From Bacteroidota bacterium (GTDB lineage Bacteria > Bacteroidota > Bacteroidia > Palsa-948), in the NCBI GenBank assembly GCA_003164895.1, contig PLUL01000030.1:90942-154941 (forward strand): DNA of 64,000 bases, given 5' to 3'. The notes below the pieces were generated by a model. The model was not told where the DNA came from, did no database searches, and saw nothing but the letters and a program-made list of their open reading frames with translations. Numbering within the stretch: the first letter of the stretch is position 1; each line of letters starts with the position of its first letter. A program made the position numbers and the translations under genes. This document shows, piece after piece, positions 9,661 through 18,384 of the stretch.

Positions 9661-10473
9661 ATGGGAAAAATTATAGCCATTGCAAATCAAAAAGGCGGAG
9701 TTGGAAAAACCACCACTGCCATAAATCTTGCCGCATCTTTTGCTGTGCTTGAACACCGCACGCTTTTGGTAGATGCCGATCCTCAGGCAAATTCCACTTC
9801 GGGTGTGGGCTTTGATCCCAAGAATATTAAATCAAGCATCTACGAGTGCATGATTGATGATGATAATCCGCGCGATATTATTCTCAACACGCAAACTCCT
9901 CATCTGGATCTTCTTCCTGCACATATTGATTTGGTTGGCGCAGAGATTGAACTCATAAATCTTCCTCAGCGCGAACGGATGATGAAAAAAGTTTTTGAAA
10001 AAATAAAAGACGATTACGATTTCATCATCATTGACTGTTCGCCTTCTCTCGGGTTGGTAACCGTAAATGCACTTACCGCCGCCGATTCCGTAATGGTTCC
10101 GGTGCAGTGTGAGTATTTTGCTCTCGAAGGATTGGGAAAACTTCTGAATACAATTAAAATTGTTCAGAATAAATTAAATACCAATCTTGAGTTGGAAGGA
10201 ATTCTTCTCACCATGTTTGACTCTCGTTTGAATCTTTCCAAGCAAGTAGTGGAAGAAGTAAAATTACATTTTCAGAATATTGTATTTGATACTATCATCC
10301 ATCGCAATGTTCGTGCTGCCGAAGCACCAAGTTTTGGTGAAACTATCATCATGCACGATGCAAGCAGCAGTGCAGCGGTGAATTATCTCAACCTCGCGCG
10401 AGAGATTCTGCAAAAGAACGAACTCACTCGTCTAACTGAATCGGAAAGAATTATTAATGTGGCAGAGGACTAA
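9661..10473 (+). CDS. parA: Chromosome partitioning ATPase ParA (Soj)
   Basis: This 270-residue ATPase has a deviant Walker A box (KGGVGKTT, residues 11-18), [11 protein letters not shown] and IIDCSPSLG. It acts with ParB to position origin regions. I chose the ATG at 9661, because the family begins [12 protein letters not shown]; an upstream in-frame ATG at 9598 would add 21 unlikely residues. It lies 64 bp before parB in the parA-parB-DUF5683-dapB-lepB order common in Bacteroidetes. No parS palindrome was noticed in the window. Confidence 0.93.
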   Translation: MGKIIAIANQKGGVGKTTTAINLAASFAVLEHRTLLVDADPQANSTSGVGFDPKNIKSSIYECMIDDDNPRDIILNTQTPHLDLLPAHIDLVGAEIELINLPQRERMMKKVFEKIKDDYDFIIIDCSPSLGLVTVNALTAADSVMVPVQCEYFALEGLGKLLNTIKIVQNKLNTNLELEGILLTMFDSRLNLSKQVVEEVKLHFQNIVFDTIIHRNVRAAEAPSFGETIIMHDASSSAAVNYLNLAREILQKNELTRLTESERIINVAED

Positions 10474-10509
10474 AAGCGCACTTGCAGTAACAGTCAACAT
10501 TACTATTCG

Positions 10510-10517
10510 TATATTCG
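10510..10517 (+). promoter_or_regulatory. TAnnTTCG -7-like element before parB
   Basis: TATATTCG sits 20 bases before the parB ATG within a short run of ATTCGTA repeats. A TTG at 10482-10484 is 25 bases upstream, which is rather far for a -33 element. Confidence 0.4.
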
Positions 10518-10537
10518 TAATCAATTCGTATTCGTAA

Positions 10538-11440
10538 ATGGTTAAACGTTCATCACTCGGAAAAGGACTCGGCGCATTGCTGGAAGATTCCCGCACAGAT
10601 ATTACTTCTACTCCGAGAGTTGTAAGTGGAAATACTGCTGTTGCCGGCACAGTTGCAAATGTTTTTCTTTCTCAAATAGAAGCAAACCCTTTTCAGCCAA
10701 GAAATGAATTTGAAAAACAGGCACTCTCTGAATTATCAAAATCAATAAAAGAATACGGACTTATTCAGCCAATCACCGTACGCAAAGTCGGGTTTGATAA
10801 ATTCCAAATTATTTCAGGAGAAAGAAGATTCAGAGCATCACAGCTTGCAGGTCTTGATAAGATTCCGGCTTTCATACGCATTGCGAATGACAAAACGATG
10901 CTGGAGATGGCGCTGGTTGAAAATGTTCAGCGCGAAGATTTGAATTCCATTGAAATTGCTTTGGGTTACAAACGACTGATTGAAGAATGTAATTTCACTC
11001 AAGAACAATTAAGCCAGAAAGTTGGACAAGACCGTTCAACTGTTACAAATTTTTTGCGTTTACTAAAACTTCCTGAACCGATTCAAGCTGCACTTCGCGA
11101 TAAAAAAATAACAATGGGACATGCGCGCGCTTTGCTTTCGGTAAGTGATTCACAAATGCAGACAAAGATCCTGAATGAGATTCTTAAAAATGAATTATCA
11201 GTCCGCAGAATTGAAGAATACGCAAGAAATTATTCAGGTAAAAAATCAAATACAAAATCAAAAGTTCAGAAAAAATCTACAGTTCTGTCTTTTGAAGAGC
11301 AAAAAATGCAAGAAGACCTTTCTGATTTATTCAAAGTAAAAGTTTCTATTGAAAAACAAAATAATGACGAAGGGAAAATCGTTATTCATTTTCGAACCGA
11401 TGCAGAACTCAAAAAAATATCCCGCATTCTTGATTTATAA
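10538..11440 (+). CDS. parB: Chromosome partitioning protein ParB
   Basis: This 300-residue protein has the usual opening (SSLGKGLGALL). Its ParB N-terminal CTP-binding domain carries the ISGERRFRA motif (residues 92-100). A central helix-turn-helix (TQEQLSQKVGQDRSTVTNFLRL) and a C-terminal dimerisation region follow a lysine-rich linker. It binds parS and clamps DNA, partnering the ParA just upstream. Confidence 0.93.
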   Translation: MVKRSSLGKGLGALLEDSRTDITSTPRVVSGNTAVAGTVANVFLSQIEANPFQPRNEFEKQALSELSKSIKEYGLIQPITVRKVGFDKFQIISGERRFRASQLAGLDKIPAFIRIANDKTMLEMALVENVQREDLNSIEIALGYKRLIEECNFTQEQLSQKVGQDRSTVTNFLRLLKLPEPIQAALRDKKITMGHARALLSVSDSQMQTKILNEILKNELSVRRIEEYARNYSGKKSNTKSKVQKKSTVLSFEEQKMQEDLSDLFKVKVSIEKQNNDEGKIVIHFRTDAELKKISRILDL

Positions 11441-11447
11441 CTTTCCA

Positions 11448-12032
11448 ATGCGATTCATTTTCCTTTTTACTTTTCTGTTTTCAATCTCATATTCTTTTTC
11501 GCAAACTACGAAAGCTGCATCTGATTCAACAAAAAAAATATTCCCAAAGGATTCGCTGCGAACTTTCCGTTCACCAAAAAAAGCTGCGATATTATCTACT
11601 TGTCTTCCGGGTTTAGGACAAGCATATGACAAAAAATACTGGAAGATTCCAATTATTTATGCAGCGTTGGGTACAACTATTTATCTTATGCAGCATTACC
11701 ATTCCCAACTTCAGAATTACAAACAGGCATACAAAAATAAAGATACAGCGTATGCATTCAATTATTATTTCCCTTCCAGCAGTGATACTTACACCTACAC
11801 ATCGCGAGCAGATTTAGAAACGCAAGAACAACATTTCCGCAAATTCCGCGATCTAACAGTAATTCTTACAGCACTTTTTTATACGCTCAATATTGCAGAT
11901 GCTTATGTGGATGCTCACCTTTCAACATTTGATGTGAGCGATAATCTTTCGATGAATGTTTTGCCTTCAATAAATTTTATTTCAGCAAACCAAAAACCAT
12001 CGGCTGGATTGACGTTATCCTTCAAATTTTGA
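11448..12032 (+). CDS. DUF5683 membrane-associated protein
   Basis: This 194-residue protein has a signal peptide (MRFIFLFTFLFSISYSFSQ). The DUF5683-like region contains SPKKAAILSTCLPGLGQAYD and KYWKIPIIYAALG, followed by a membrane segment. I prefer the ATG at 11448, since the longer frame from 11349 runs 92 bases back into parB and lacks a signal peptide. The function is unknown. Its place between parB and dapB is conserved in the phylum. Confidence 0.8.
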   Translation: MRFIFLFTFLFSISYSFSQTTKAASDSTKKIFPKDSLRTFRSPKKAAILSTCLPGLGQAYDKKYWKIPIIYAALGTTIYLMQHYHSQLQNYKQAYKNKDTAYAFNYYFPSSSDTYTYTSRADLETQEQHFRKFRDLTVILTALFYTLNIADAYVDAHLSTFDVSDNLSMNVLPSINFISANQKPSAGLTLSFKF

Positions 12033-12053
12033 TTTTCATCGTAGGTCAATTCG

Positions 12054-12061
12054 TATATTCG
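12054..12061 (+). promoter_or_regulatory. TAnnTTCG -7-like element before dapB
   Basis: TATATTCG ends 26 bases before the dapB ATG. A TTTTG ending at 12031 is 22 bases upstream and could be the -33 element. Confidence 0.45.
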
Positions 12062-12087
12062 TAAACTTATTTTATAATTTATAAAGA

Positions 12088-12804
12088 ATGAAAATTGCGC
12101 TTTTTGGATATGGTAAAATGGGTAAGGAGATTGAGCAGATTGCTCTCCTGCGAGGTCATGAAATTGTTTTGAAGATTGATTTAAACAATATTAAAAATAT
12201 TTCAAAAGAAGATTTAAAAAAATGTGATGCTACTATTGAATTCAGTACTCCGGCAAGTGCTATGGTGAACATGAAAAAATGTTTTGATGCTGGAATCCCT
12301 GTGGTAGTCGGCACAACCGGATGGTATGACAAACTGGAAGAAGTAAAAAAAATATGCGAAGAAAAAAACGGATGCCTGTTCTATGCTTCGAATTTTAGTA
12401 TCGGAGTAAATATTTTTTTCAAAGTGAATGAATACCTCGCAAAGGTGATGAATAATTATCCTGATTATAATATCTCAATGGAAGAAATTCATCATGTTCA
12501 CAAATTAGATTCTCCGAGCGGCACTGCTATTTCTTTGGCGAACCAAATCATTGAAAATAATAAAAGGAAAAAGAAATATGTAAATACAAAAACTGAGAAA
12601 GCCGATGAACTCGAAATAATTTCTAAACGTGAAGACGAAGTTCCCGGCACACATACAGTAAAATATTTTTCTTCCATTGATGATATAGAAATCAAACACA
12701 CCGCTCACAACCGAAAAGGATTTGCCATGGGTGCTGTTCTTGCTACGGAATTTGTGAAAGGCAAAAAAGGAATTTTCGGAATGAATGATTTGATGCAGCT
12801 TTAA
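12088..12804 (+). CDS. dapB: 4-hydroxy-tetrahydrodipicolinate reductase DapB
   Basis: This 238-residue protein has the N-terminal nucleotide-binding GYGKMGKEI, then GTTGW, and the catalytic/substrate region HHVHKLDSPSGTA. It reduces the dapA product in lysine and diaminopimelate synthesis, using NAD(P)H in the cytoplasm. It is slightly shorter than the E. coli enzyme, as is common in Bacteroidetes. Confidence 0.92.
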   Translation: MKIALFGYGKMGKEIEQIALLRGHEIVLKIDLNNIKNISKEDLKKCDATIEFSTPASAMVNMKKCFDAGIPVVVGTTGWYDKLEEVKKICEEKNGCLFYASNFSIGVNIFFKVNEYLAKVMNNYPDYNISMEEIHHVHKLDSPSGTAISLANQIIENNKRKKKYVNTKTEKADELEIISKREDEVPGTHTVKYFSSIDDIEIKHTAHNRKGFAMGAVLATEFVKGKKGIFGMNDLMQL

Positions 12805-12872
12805 CAATATTTAACTTTCAACATGATTATATTTCTCCATCTTTGCATTTAAACTTGTAACCTTAAATTCTA

Positions 12873-14504
12873 ATGAATCTACTTATCATACTTTTTATTC
12901 TCGGTGTTGTAATTCCATTTATTGGTCTATATAAAATTTTTGAGAAAGCCGGTTACAAAGGATGGCAGGCACTTGTGCCAATTTATAATTATACCATTTG
13001 GTTGAAGATCATTAACAAACCAAAATGGTGGTTAATTTTTCTTGTTATTCCTTTCATTAACTGGATTGCTCTTTTGCTGATGCGCGCCGATCTTGCAAAT
13101 TATTTCGGCAAAAGAACTTTCGCACATCACCTCGCAGCATGGCTGCTTCCGTTCATTTATCTTCCCTATCTTGGTTTTGACCCGAAAATAAAATTGGTTG
13201 GATACTCGGATAAAGACAAAATCAGCAGAGGAACAATCCGCGAATGGGCAGATGCCATTGTATTTGCTGTGATTGCCGCTACCATTATCCGCACATTTCT
13301 GATTGAAGCATTTACAATTCCATCTTCTTCTATGGAAAGAACTTTGCTTAACGGCGATTATCTTTTTGTGAGCAAATTAAGTTATGGTCCGAGAATTCCT
13401 ATGACGCCGCTGTCAATTCCATTTGTGCACAGCAGTTTGATGGGAAAAAAATCTTATATAGAAAGTGTGCAGCTTCCGTATTATCGTTTACCTGGTTTTG
13501 GAAAAATAAAAAGAAATGATGTGGTGGTTTTTAATTTTCCTGAAGGCGATACAGTTGCCTTGATGAACACCAACACAAGTTATTACGGACTTTGCAGAAT
13601 TTACGGAAGGGAAGCAATTTGGCGCAACAGCGAAATTGCTTTCCGTCCGGTTGATAAGGAAGATAATTATATCAAACGTTGCGTTGCAATTTCGGGAGAT
13701 ACCTTGCAAGTTGTAAATAGAAAATTAATGATAAACGGAAAAGAAGCATTTCTTGCAAATACCGCTCAGTTCAATTACGATATAAAAGTAGATGGCGCGA
13801 TTAATCCTAAACGGCTGGAAGAATTAAACCTCAATGAACAAGCGCAAATTTCTAAAGAAGGATACGAAATGGCTTTTCCGCTTACTAATGAGAATCGTGA
13901 AAAACTAAAAACATTCAGCAACATAAAAGAAATTTCTCCGCAGCAGTTTGGCGCTGGAGAATTTATGCCGCAGATTGGAGGAATGCCAGATGATGTTTTT
14001 CCACACACTTCAAAATTTCAATGGAACCGCGACAACTACGGACCCATCGTAATTCCTAAAAAAGGTGGGACTGTGAAATTAACTATTGACAGTTTGCCGC
14101 TTTACGAACGGCTAATCAGTTTATATGAACATAATAAATTAGAAGTGAAAGACGGAAAGATTTTTATCAACGGACAGCAAACCGATTCCTACACTTTTAA
14201 AATGGATTATTACTGGATGATGGGTGATAACCGTCACAATTCACTTGACTCACGCTATTGGGGATATGTTCCCGATGACCACATTGTTGGGAAAGGAGTT
14301 TTCATCTGGATGTCGCTTGACCCATACACCGCAGGTTCAAAAAAATTCCGTTGGGAAAGAGCATTTACGTTTATTAATACTGAAGGATTGTCGCGTTCGT
14401 ACTTTATTCCGTTTCTTATTTTTCTCGGATTATTTTTCGGATATTCTTATTACAGAGGCAGGAAAATCATGAACACGCCGCCGTCAACTAAAGGGAAGGA
14501 TTAA
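12873..14504 (+). CDS. lepB: Signal peptidase I with N-terminal membrane domain
   Basis: This 543-residue S26-family signal peptidase cleaves signal peptides at the outer face of the inner membrane. The first ~100 residues form a hydrophobic DUF5684-like region (KAGYKGWQALVPIYN). A further membrane helix precedes the catalytic serine motif PSSSMERTL (Ser153). The lysine motif follows as YIKRCVAISGD, and the C-terminal box as MGDNRHNSLDSRYWG. About 170 residues separate the lysine motif from the C-terminal box, making the protein longer than E. coli LepB. It converges on the UbiD gene with a 1-bp gap. Confidence 0.9.
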   Translation: MNLLIILFILGVVIPFIGLYKIFEKAGYKGWQALVPIYNYTIWLKIINKPKWWLIFLVIPFINWIALLLMRADLANYFGKRTFAHHLAAWLLPFIYLPYLGFDPKIKLVGYSDKDKISRGTIREWADAIVFAVIAATIIRTFLIEAFTIPSSSMERTLLNGDYLFVSKLSYGPRIPMTPLSIPFVHSSLMGKKSYIESVQLPYYRLPGFGKIKRNDVVVFNFPEGDTVALMNTNTSYYGLCRIYGREAIWRNSEIAFRPVDKEDNYIKRCVAISGDTLQVVNRKLMINGKEAFLANTAQFNYDIKVDGAINPKRLEELNLNEQAQISKEGYEMAFPLTNENREKLKTFSNIKEISPQQFGAGEFMPQIGGMPDDVFPHTSKFQWNRDNYGPIVIPKKGGTVKLTIDSLPLYERLISLYEHNKLEVKDGKIFINGQQTDSYTFKMDYYWMMGDNRHNSLDSRYWGYVPDDHIVGKGVFIWMSLDPYTAGSKKFRWERAFTFINTEGLSRSYFIPFLIFLGLFFGYSYYRGRKIMNTPPSTKGKD

Positions 14505-14505
14505 A

Positions 14506-16389
14506 TTATTCTTCAGCAACCGCTCCGCCTTTGTAAAGCATTTTTTTGTATTTAAGAGAAGGGGATGAAATAAATGGAATGGTTGATGGAAACATTTTAC
14601 TCCACTTTTCATCCACACTTTTTATTGTTGCATCATCAGAGCATATAATGTTTGGCCAAGGTCGATCAAAGTCGTCAAACTGTTTGGTTTTACGTGTGCC
14701 ATCCATTCCGATTCCGTTCGCTGAAAGAAATGAATCCCTTTTTGGGTCAAAGTTATTTGCGAAGCGCCACATCGTATCTTTAATATCCATTACATCAACA
14801 GTATGTTCAACGTAAATTACAAATTTGATATTCTGAAATTCTTCTCTTGAAAATAATTGTTCATTCAATTCCTTAATATGATTTTTCCTGTTTTTCTCAA
14901 TAGAAATAAATAAAACGGAAATTCCTTTTTTCAAAAGAGAATAATTCACATCAACAATCTCGACAAATTTATTTTTGATACTATCCAATCCTAATACTTG
15001 ATACTTAATACTTGATACAGAAATCTCCTGTGGAAATTTCTTCGTTGCATCCACACACATCTTCCCGCCAAAAGCAAACTTTGAACAAGCGTGATCCAAA
15101 ACATCCATCGGTCCCTGCGAAAAATAAATATCGTTTTCAGGATATACATTTTCTGAAATCACTTTTGCTACTTCTTCGTAGTTATGAATGTTAGTTTCTC
15201 CGTCAACAATAACAAGAATTTTATTAAACATCATTTGTCCTGCACCCCACATGGCGTTCATTACCTTTTGCGCATGTCCTTCGTATTCTTTTTTAATTTT
15301 CACAATTACCAAATTATGAAACACTCCTTCAACAGGCATTGCCATATCCACAATTTCAGGAATGACAGTCATTTTCATTGGAGCGAGAAAGATGCGTTCA
15401 ATTGCTTTTCCTATCCACGCATCTTCCTGAGGAGGAATTCCAACAATGGTAGCCGGATAAATGGCATTCTTCTTATGCGTAATGCAAGTGATGTGAAACT
15501 TCGGGTAATAATCTGCCAGAGAATAATATCCTGTGTGATCACCAAAAGGTCCTTCCAAAATAAATTCTTCATTCGGGTCAACATATCCTTCAATAATAAT
15601 ATCGGCATCGGCAGGAACATACATTTCCTGAGTCAGACATTTTACTAACTCAACTTTTTTCTTTCTAAGAAATCCCGCAAATAAATATTCGTCCACATTT
15701 GGAGGAAGTGGTGAAGCTGCTGAGAAAACATACATAGGATCTCCACCGAGAGCAACTGCCACAGGCATTCTCTTACCGAGTTTTTTATATTCATTAAAAT
15801 GTCCTGCCGAAACTTTATGCTTGTGCCAGTGAAGTGCTGTAAGTTTTGGACCAAACACCTGCATTCTGTACAAACCGACATTTCTTATTCCCGATATTGG
15901 ATCAATAGTATGAATAATGGGAAGCGTAAGAAAATTTCCTCCATCGTGAGGCCAGCATTTCATCACAGGAAGTTTGGTAATATCGGGATCTTCCATAATA
16001 ATTTGTTGACACTCTCCCCTACCCGATCTTTCTTTCGGCATCCAGGAAGAAATTTTTCCAAGCTGGGGGAGAACTTTTAATTTATCCATAATGGAATCTT
16101 TTGGCGAAGAAAGAGAATGAAACATGTTTTCAATTTCTTTTGCCACATCATCAAGTTGATTTACTCCAAGCGCCATGCACATTCTTTTTTCAGAACCCAT
16201 GGCGTTGATAAGCAAAGGGAAAGGAGTTCCGGTATTTTCAAACAACAATGCTTTATTGTGATTTGATTTTGAAATTCTATCTACGACTTCAGAAATTTCA
16301 AGATGAGGATTTACAAATTCTTTAATGCAGATGAGTTCACCTGCTTTTTTAAGTTCGTCTATGAAGTGTTGCTGGCTTTTAAATGACAT
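14506..16389 (-). CDS. UbiD-family decarboxylase, probably menaquinone pathway
   Basis: This 627-residue protein is of the UbiD family of prenylated-FMN-dependent decarboxylases. Typical segments are GPFGDHTGYYS, the GIPPQEDAWIGKAIERIF block and FAFGGKMCVDATKK. It is longer than E. coli UbiD (~500 residues), as are many Bacteroidetes members. The presence of MqnD (44903) suggests it is the MqnL step of the futalosine menaquinone route, but this is inference from pathway context. Confidence 0.85.
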   Translation of the reverse strand: MSFKSQQHFIDELKKAGELICIKEFVNPHLEISEVVDRISKSNHNKALLFENTGTPFPLLINAMGSEKRMCMALGVNQLDDVAKEIENMFHSLSSPKDSIMDKLKVLPQLGKISSWMPKERSGRGECQQIIMEDPDITKLPVMKCWPHDGGNFLTLPIIHTIDPISGIRNVGLYRMQVFGPKLTALHWHKHKVSAGHFNEYKKLGKRMPVAVALGGDPMYVFSAASPLPPNVDEYLFAGFLRKKKVELVKCLTQEMYVPADADIIIEGYVDPNEEFILEGPFGDHTGYYSLADYYPKFHITCITHKKNAIYPATIVGIPPQEDAWIGKAIERIFLAPMKMTVIPEIVDMAMPVEGVFHNLVIVKIKKEYEGHAQKVMNAMWGAGQMMFNKILVIVDGETNIHNYEEVAKVISENVYPENDIYFSQGPMDVLDHACSKFAFGGKMCVDATKKFPQEISVSSIKYQVLGLDSIKNKFVEIVDVNYSLLKKGISVLFISIEKNRKNHIKELNEQLFSREEFQNIKFVIYVEHTVDVMDIKDTMWRFANNFDPKRDSFLSANGIGMDGTRKTKQFDDFDRPWPNIICSDDATIKSVDEKWSKMFPSTIPFISSPSLKYKKMLYKGGAVAEE

Positions 16390-16588
16390 GGGTATAAAAT
16401 CTTGTGCGAATGTACAAATGAATACGATTTATACTGAGATTACGCCGATTTCCGAAAAGATAAATACAGATTACACCGATGAAAAGCAACAAGGTAATCG
16501 GTGTAATCTTTCTGAAATCTTTGTAATCTAAGTATAATATTTTCTGCGCTTATTCAATAATTTTTTATACAATTGTATAAATTCCATT
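16390..16588. repeat. Intergenic cluster of GATTACRCCGAT repeats with a 13-bp inverted repeat
   Basis: GATTACRCCGAT occurs at 16438-16449 and 16469-16480, and inverted at 16497-16508. AGATTACACCGAT (16468-16480) and its exact complement (16497-16509) form a 13-bp stem around 16 bases. A further TGTAATCT lies near 16522. It sits between the divergent UbiD and phosphatase genes. No promoter was clear. Confidence 0.6.
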
Positions 16589-17920
16589 TTGTTGCTTTTG
16601 AAATCAACTGGGTCAGATATAAAACTTTACCGCAAACTTTTTCTTATAAGTTCAGCGGCTTATTTTCTTTTTTGGTTTGTGCTTATTAGCGTTGACTCAA
16701 AAGCTTTTGATCCAATTGCTGGCAGAGGGTTGGTTTCATTATCAATTCTCGCTGCATTTACATTAAGCTACACCAATAAATTTTTCAGAAACAATATTGT
16801 CATTGTCGCATATATTCTGTCTTACTTTCTTACATTCTATTACGTTTTTTTACTTGCAAAAAATAATTTTTCTAACATTTATTCCATCGGCATGATGACC
16901 ATCCTTTTTGGAATTGCAGTTGTGTTTAAAGAAAGTATTTCACTATTAATTTATCTCTCCACTTGTTTAATTTCGGTTGGCATCAGTTATTTGTTTCTGG
17001 AAAATCCGGAAGTGAAACCATTTTTATATCTGAGTATTCTGCTTACAACCAGTCTTGTTGCTTATCTTGTTATGAGCATTCGACTAAAAATTCAGGAAGA
17101 ACTAAGTATAAATAATATTCGTTTGGAAGACGCTTACAGAGAAATCAACGAGCAGAAAAAAATAGTTGACATTAAAAATCATGATATTACCGACAGCATC
17201 AATTACGCCCGAAAAATTCAGCAAGCAATAGTTCCTTCAAAAACAGGATTGGAAGAATTTCTTCCCGAATCATTTATCTATTACAGGGTGAAAGATATCG
17301 TAAGCGGAGATTTTTACTGGTATCATAAATACGAAGACGAACTTGTAATTGCAGCCGTTGATTGCACCGGACACGGTGTGCCTGGTGCGCTTGTTTCGAT
17401 GATCAGCGTATCTCTTTTAAAACAAACGGTGGATATACAGGGGATTCATCAGCCGGATAAAATACTTGCAAATCTTCAAAAAGAAATCACATCCTTCTTG
17501 CATCGTGGAAGCAATGACGGAATGGATATCGCACTTTGTTCTGTGAATCTGAATAAAATGACTCTCTCTTTTGCCGGAGCGATGCTGCGAATTATTATGA
17601 TACGCGATGGCGTTGCCAAAGAAATTAAAGGTGATCGTTTTCCCATCAGCCGAAATACAGCTATGAATACAATTTTCACAAATCATACCATCTCTTTAAA
17701 AAAAGGTGACGCATTTTATATGTTTACGGATGGATATTACGACCAGTTTGGCGGAACAAAACATAAAAAATTCATGTACAAAAATCTTGAGAAACTTTTT
17801 CTAAGCATCTACGATCTTGACATGCAAGAGCAAAAATCAATTATTGAAAACACGCACAAAAACTGGAAAGGCGAACTTGAACAGGTGGACGATATTCTTG
17901 TAATTGGATTTAAAGCTTAA
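16589..17920 (+). CDS. Membrane-bound SpoIIE/PP2C-type serine phosphatase
   Basis: This 443-residue protein has an N-terminal half with about six membrane segments (to residue ~170), a short coiled-coil-like linker (SINNIRLEDAYREINEQKK), then a SpoIIE-type PPM phosphatase domain. Metal-site motifs are visible: SGDFYWY, AAVDCTGHGVPGALVSM, DGMDIALC and TDGYYDQFGG. Such proteins usually act in partner-switching signalling, but no anti-sigma partner is adjacent. The start appears to be TTG; no ATG fits upstream of the first membrane segment. Confidence 0.85.
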   Translation: MLLLKSTGSDIKLYRKLFLISSAAYFLFWFVLISVDSKAFDPIAGRGLVSLSILAAFTLSYTNKFFRNNIVIVAYILSYFLTFYYVFLLAKNNFSNIYSIGMMTILFGIAVVFKESISLLIYLSTCLISVGISYLFLENPEVKPFLYLSILLTTSLVAYLVMSIRLKIQEELSINNIRLEDAYREINEQKKIVDIKNHDITDSINYARKIQQAIVPSKTGLEEFLPESFIYYRVKDIVSGDFYWYHKYEDELVIAAVDCTGHGVPGALVSMISVSLLKQTVDIQGIHQPDKILANLQKEITSFLHRGSNDGMDIALCSVNLNKMTLSFAGAMLRIIMIRDGVAKEIKGDRFPISRNTAMNTIFTNHTISLKKGDAFYMFTDGYYDQFGGTKHKKFMYKNLEKLFLSIYDLDMQEQKSIIENTHKNWKGELEQVDDILVIGFKA

Positions 17921-17935
17921 TAAAAATTACTTACT

Positions 17936-18361
17936 ATGAACAAACTAAAAATTGCTGCCATCCTGCTTTACATTGTATCATTTGGTATAATTGGTTTTGG
18001 AGTGGTTTATATTTACACAGGATTTACTGTTGGTCTCATGCCATACCATTTCCGTTTTCTGAATGTAAATTCATGCGATCAGCTTCCGCCAAACGTATGT
18101 GAGTTGATGAAAACTTTTGTTCAAATAATTGGCTTTGCCTTTTTATCAATCGGCATCGCACTTTTTTTTCTTATCAAAGGAATGTTCCGCGATGAACAGG
18201 TTGAACTCGATTGGAAAATAATTTCTATAATGCTTGCTGTATTGGTGCCGATCACTTTTATAATGTACCATCTTGCCTCTTACACACCTTGGTACATTGT
18301 TGCAGGCATTTTAGTTTTGGCAGTCGTTGCCCTTTTAATTATGCGACCACACAAGCAGTAG
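17936..18361 (+). CDS. Four-helix membrane protein of unknown function
   Basis: This 141-residue protein has four predicted membrane segments (about residues 7-29, 60-82, 93-110 and 117-135). Two cysteines lie in the loop SCDQLPPNVCELM. It starts 15 bp after the phosphatase gene and is probably co-transcribed with it. No family was recognised. Confidence 0.7.
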   Translation: MNKLKIAAILLYIVSFGIIGFGVVYIYTGFTVGLMPYHFRFLNVNSCDQLPPNVCELMKTFVQIIGFAFLSIGIALFFLIKGMFRDEQVELDWKIISIMLAVLVPITFIMYHLASYTPWYIVAGILVLAVVALLIMRPHKQ

Positions 18362-18384
18362 GTTTTTTTCTTTAAGAAATCAAG

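Noticed and set aside
9540-12087. parS site for ParB.
   Set aside because: No sequence close to TGTTTCACGTGAAACA was seen here or elsewhere in the window.
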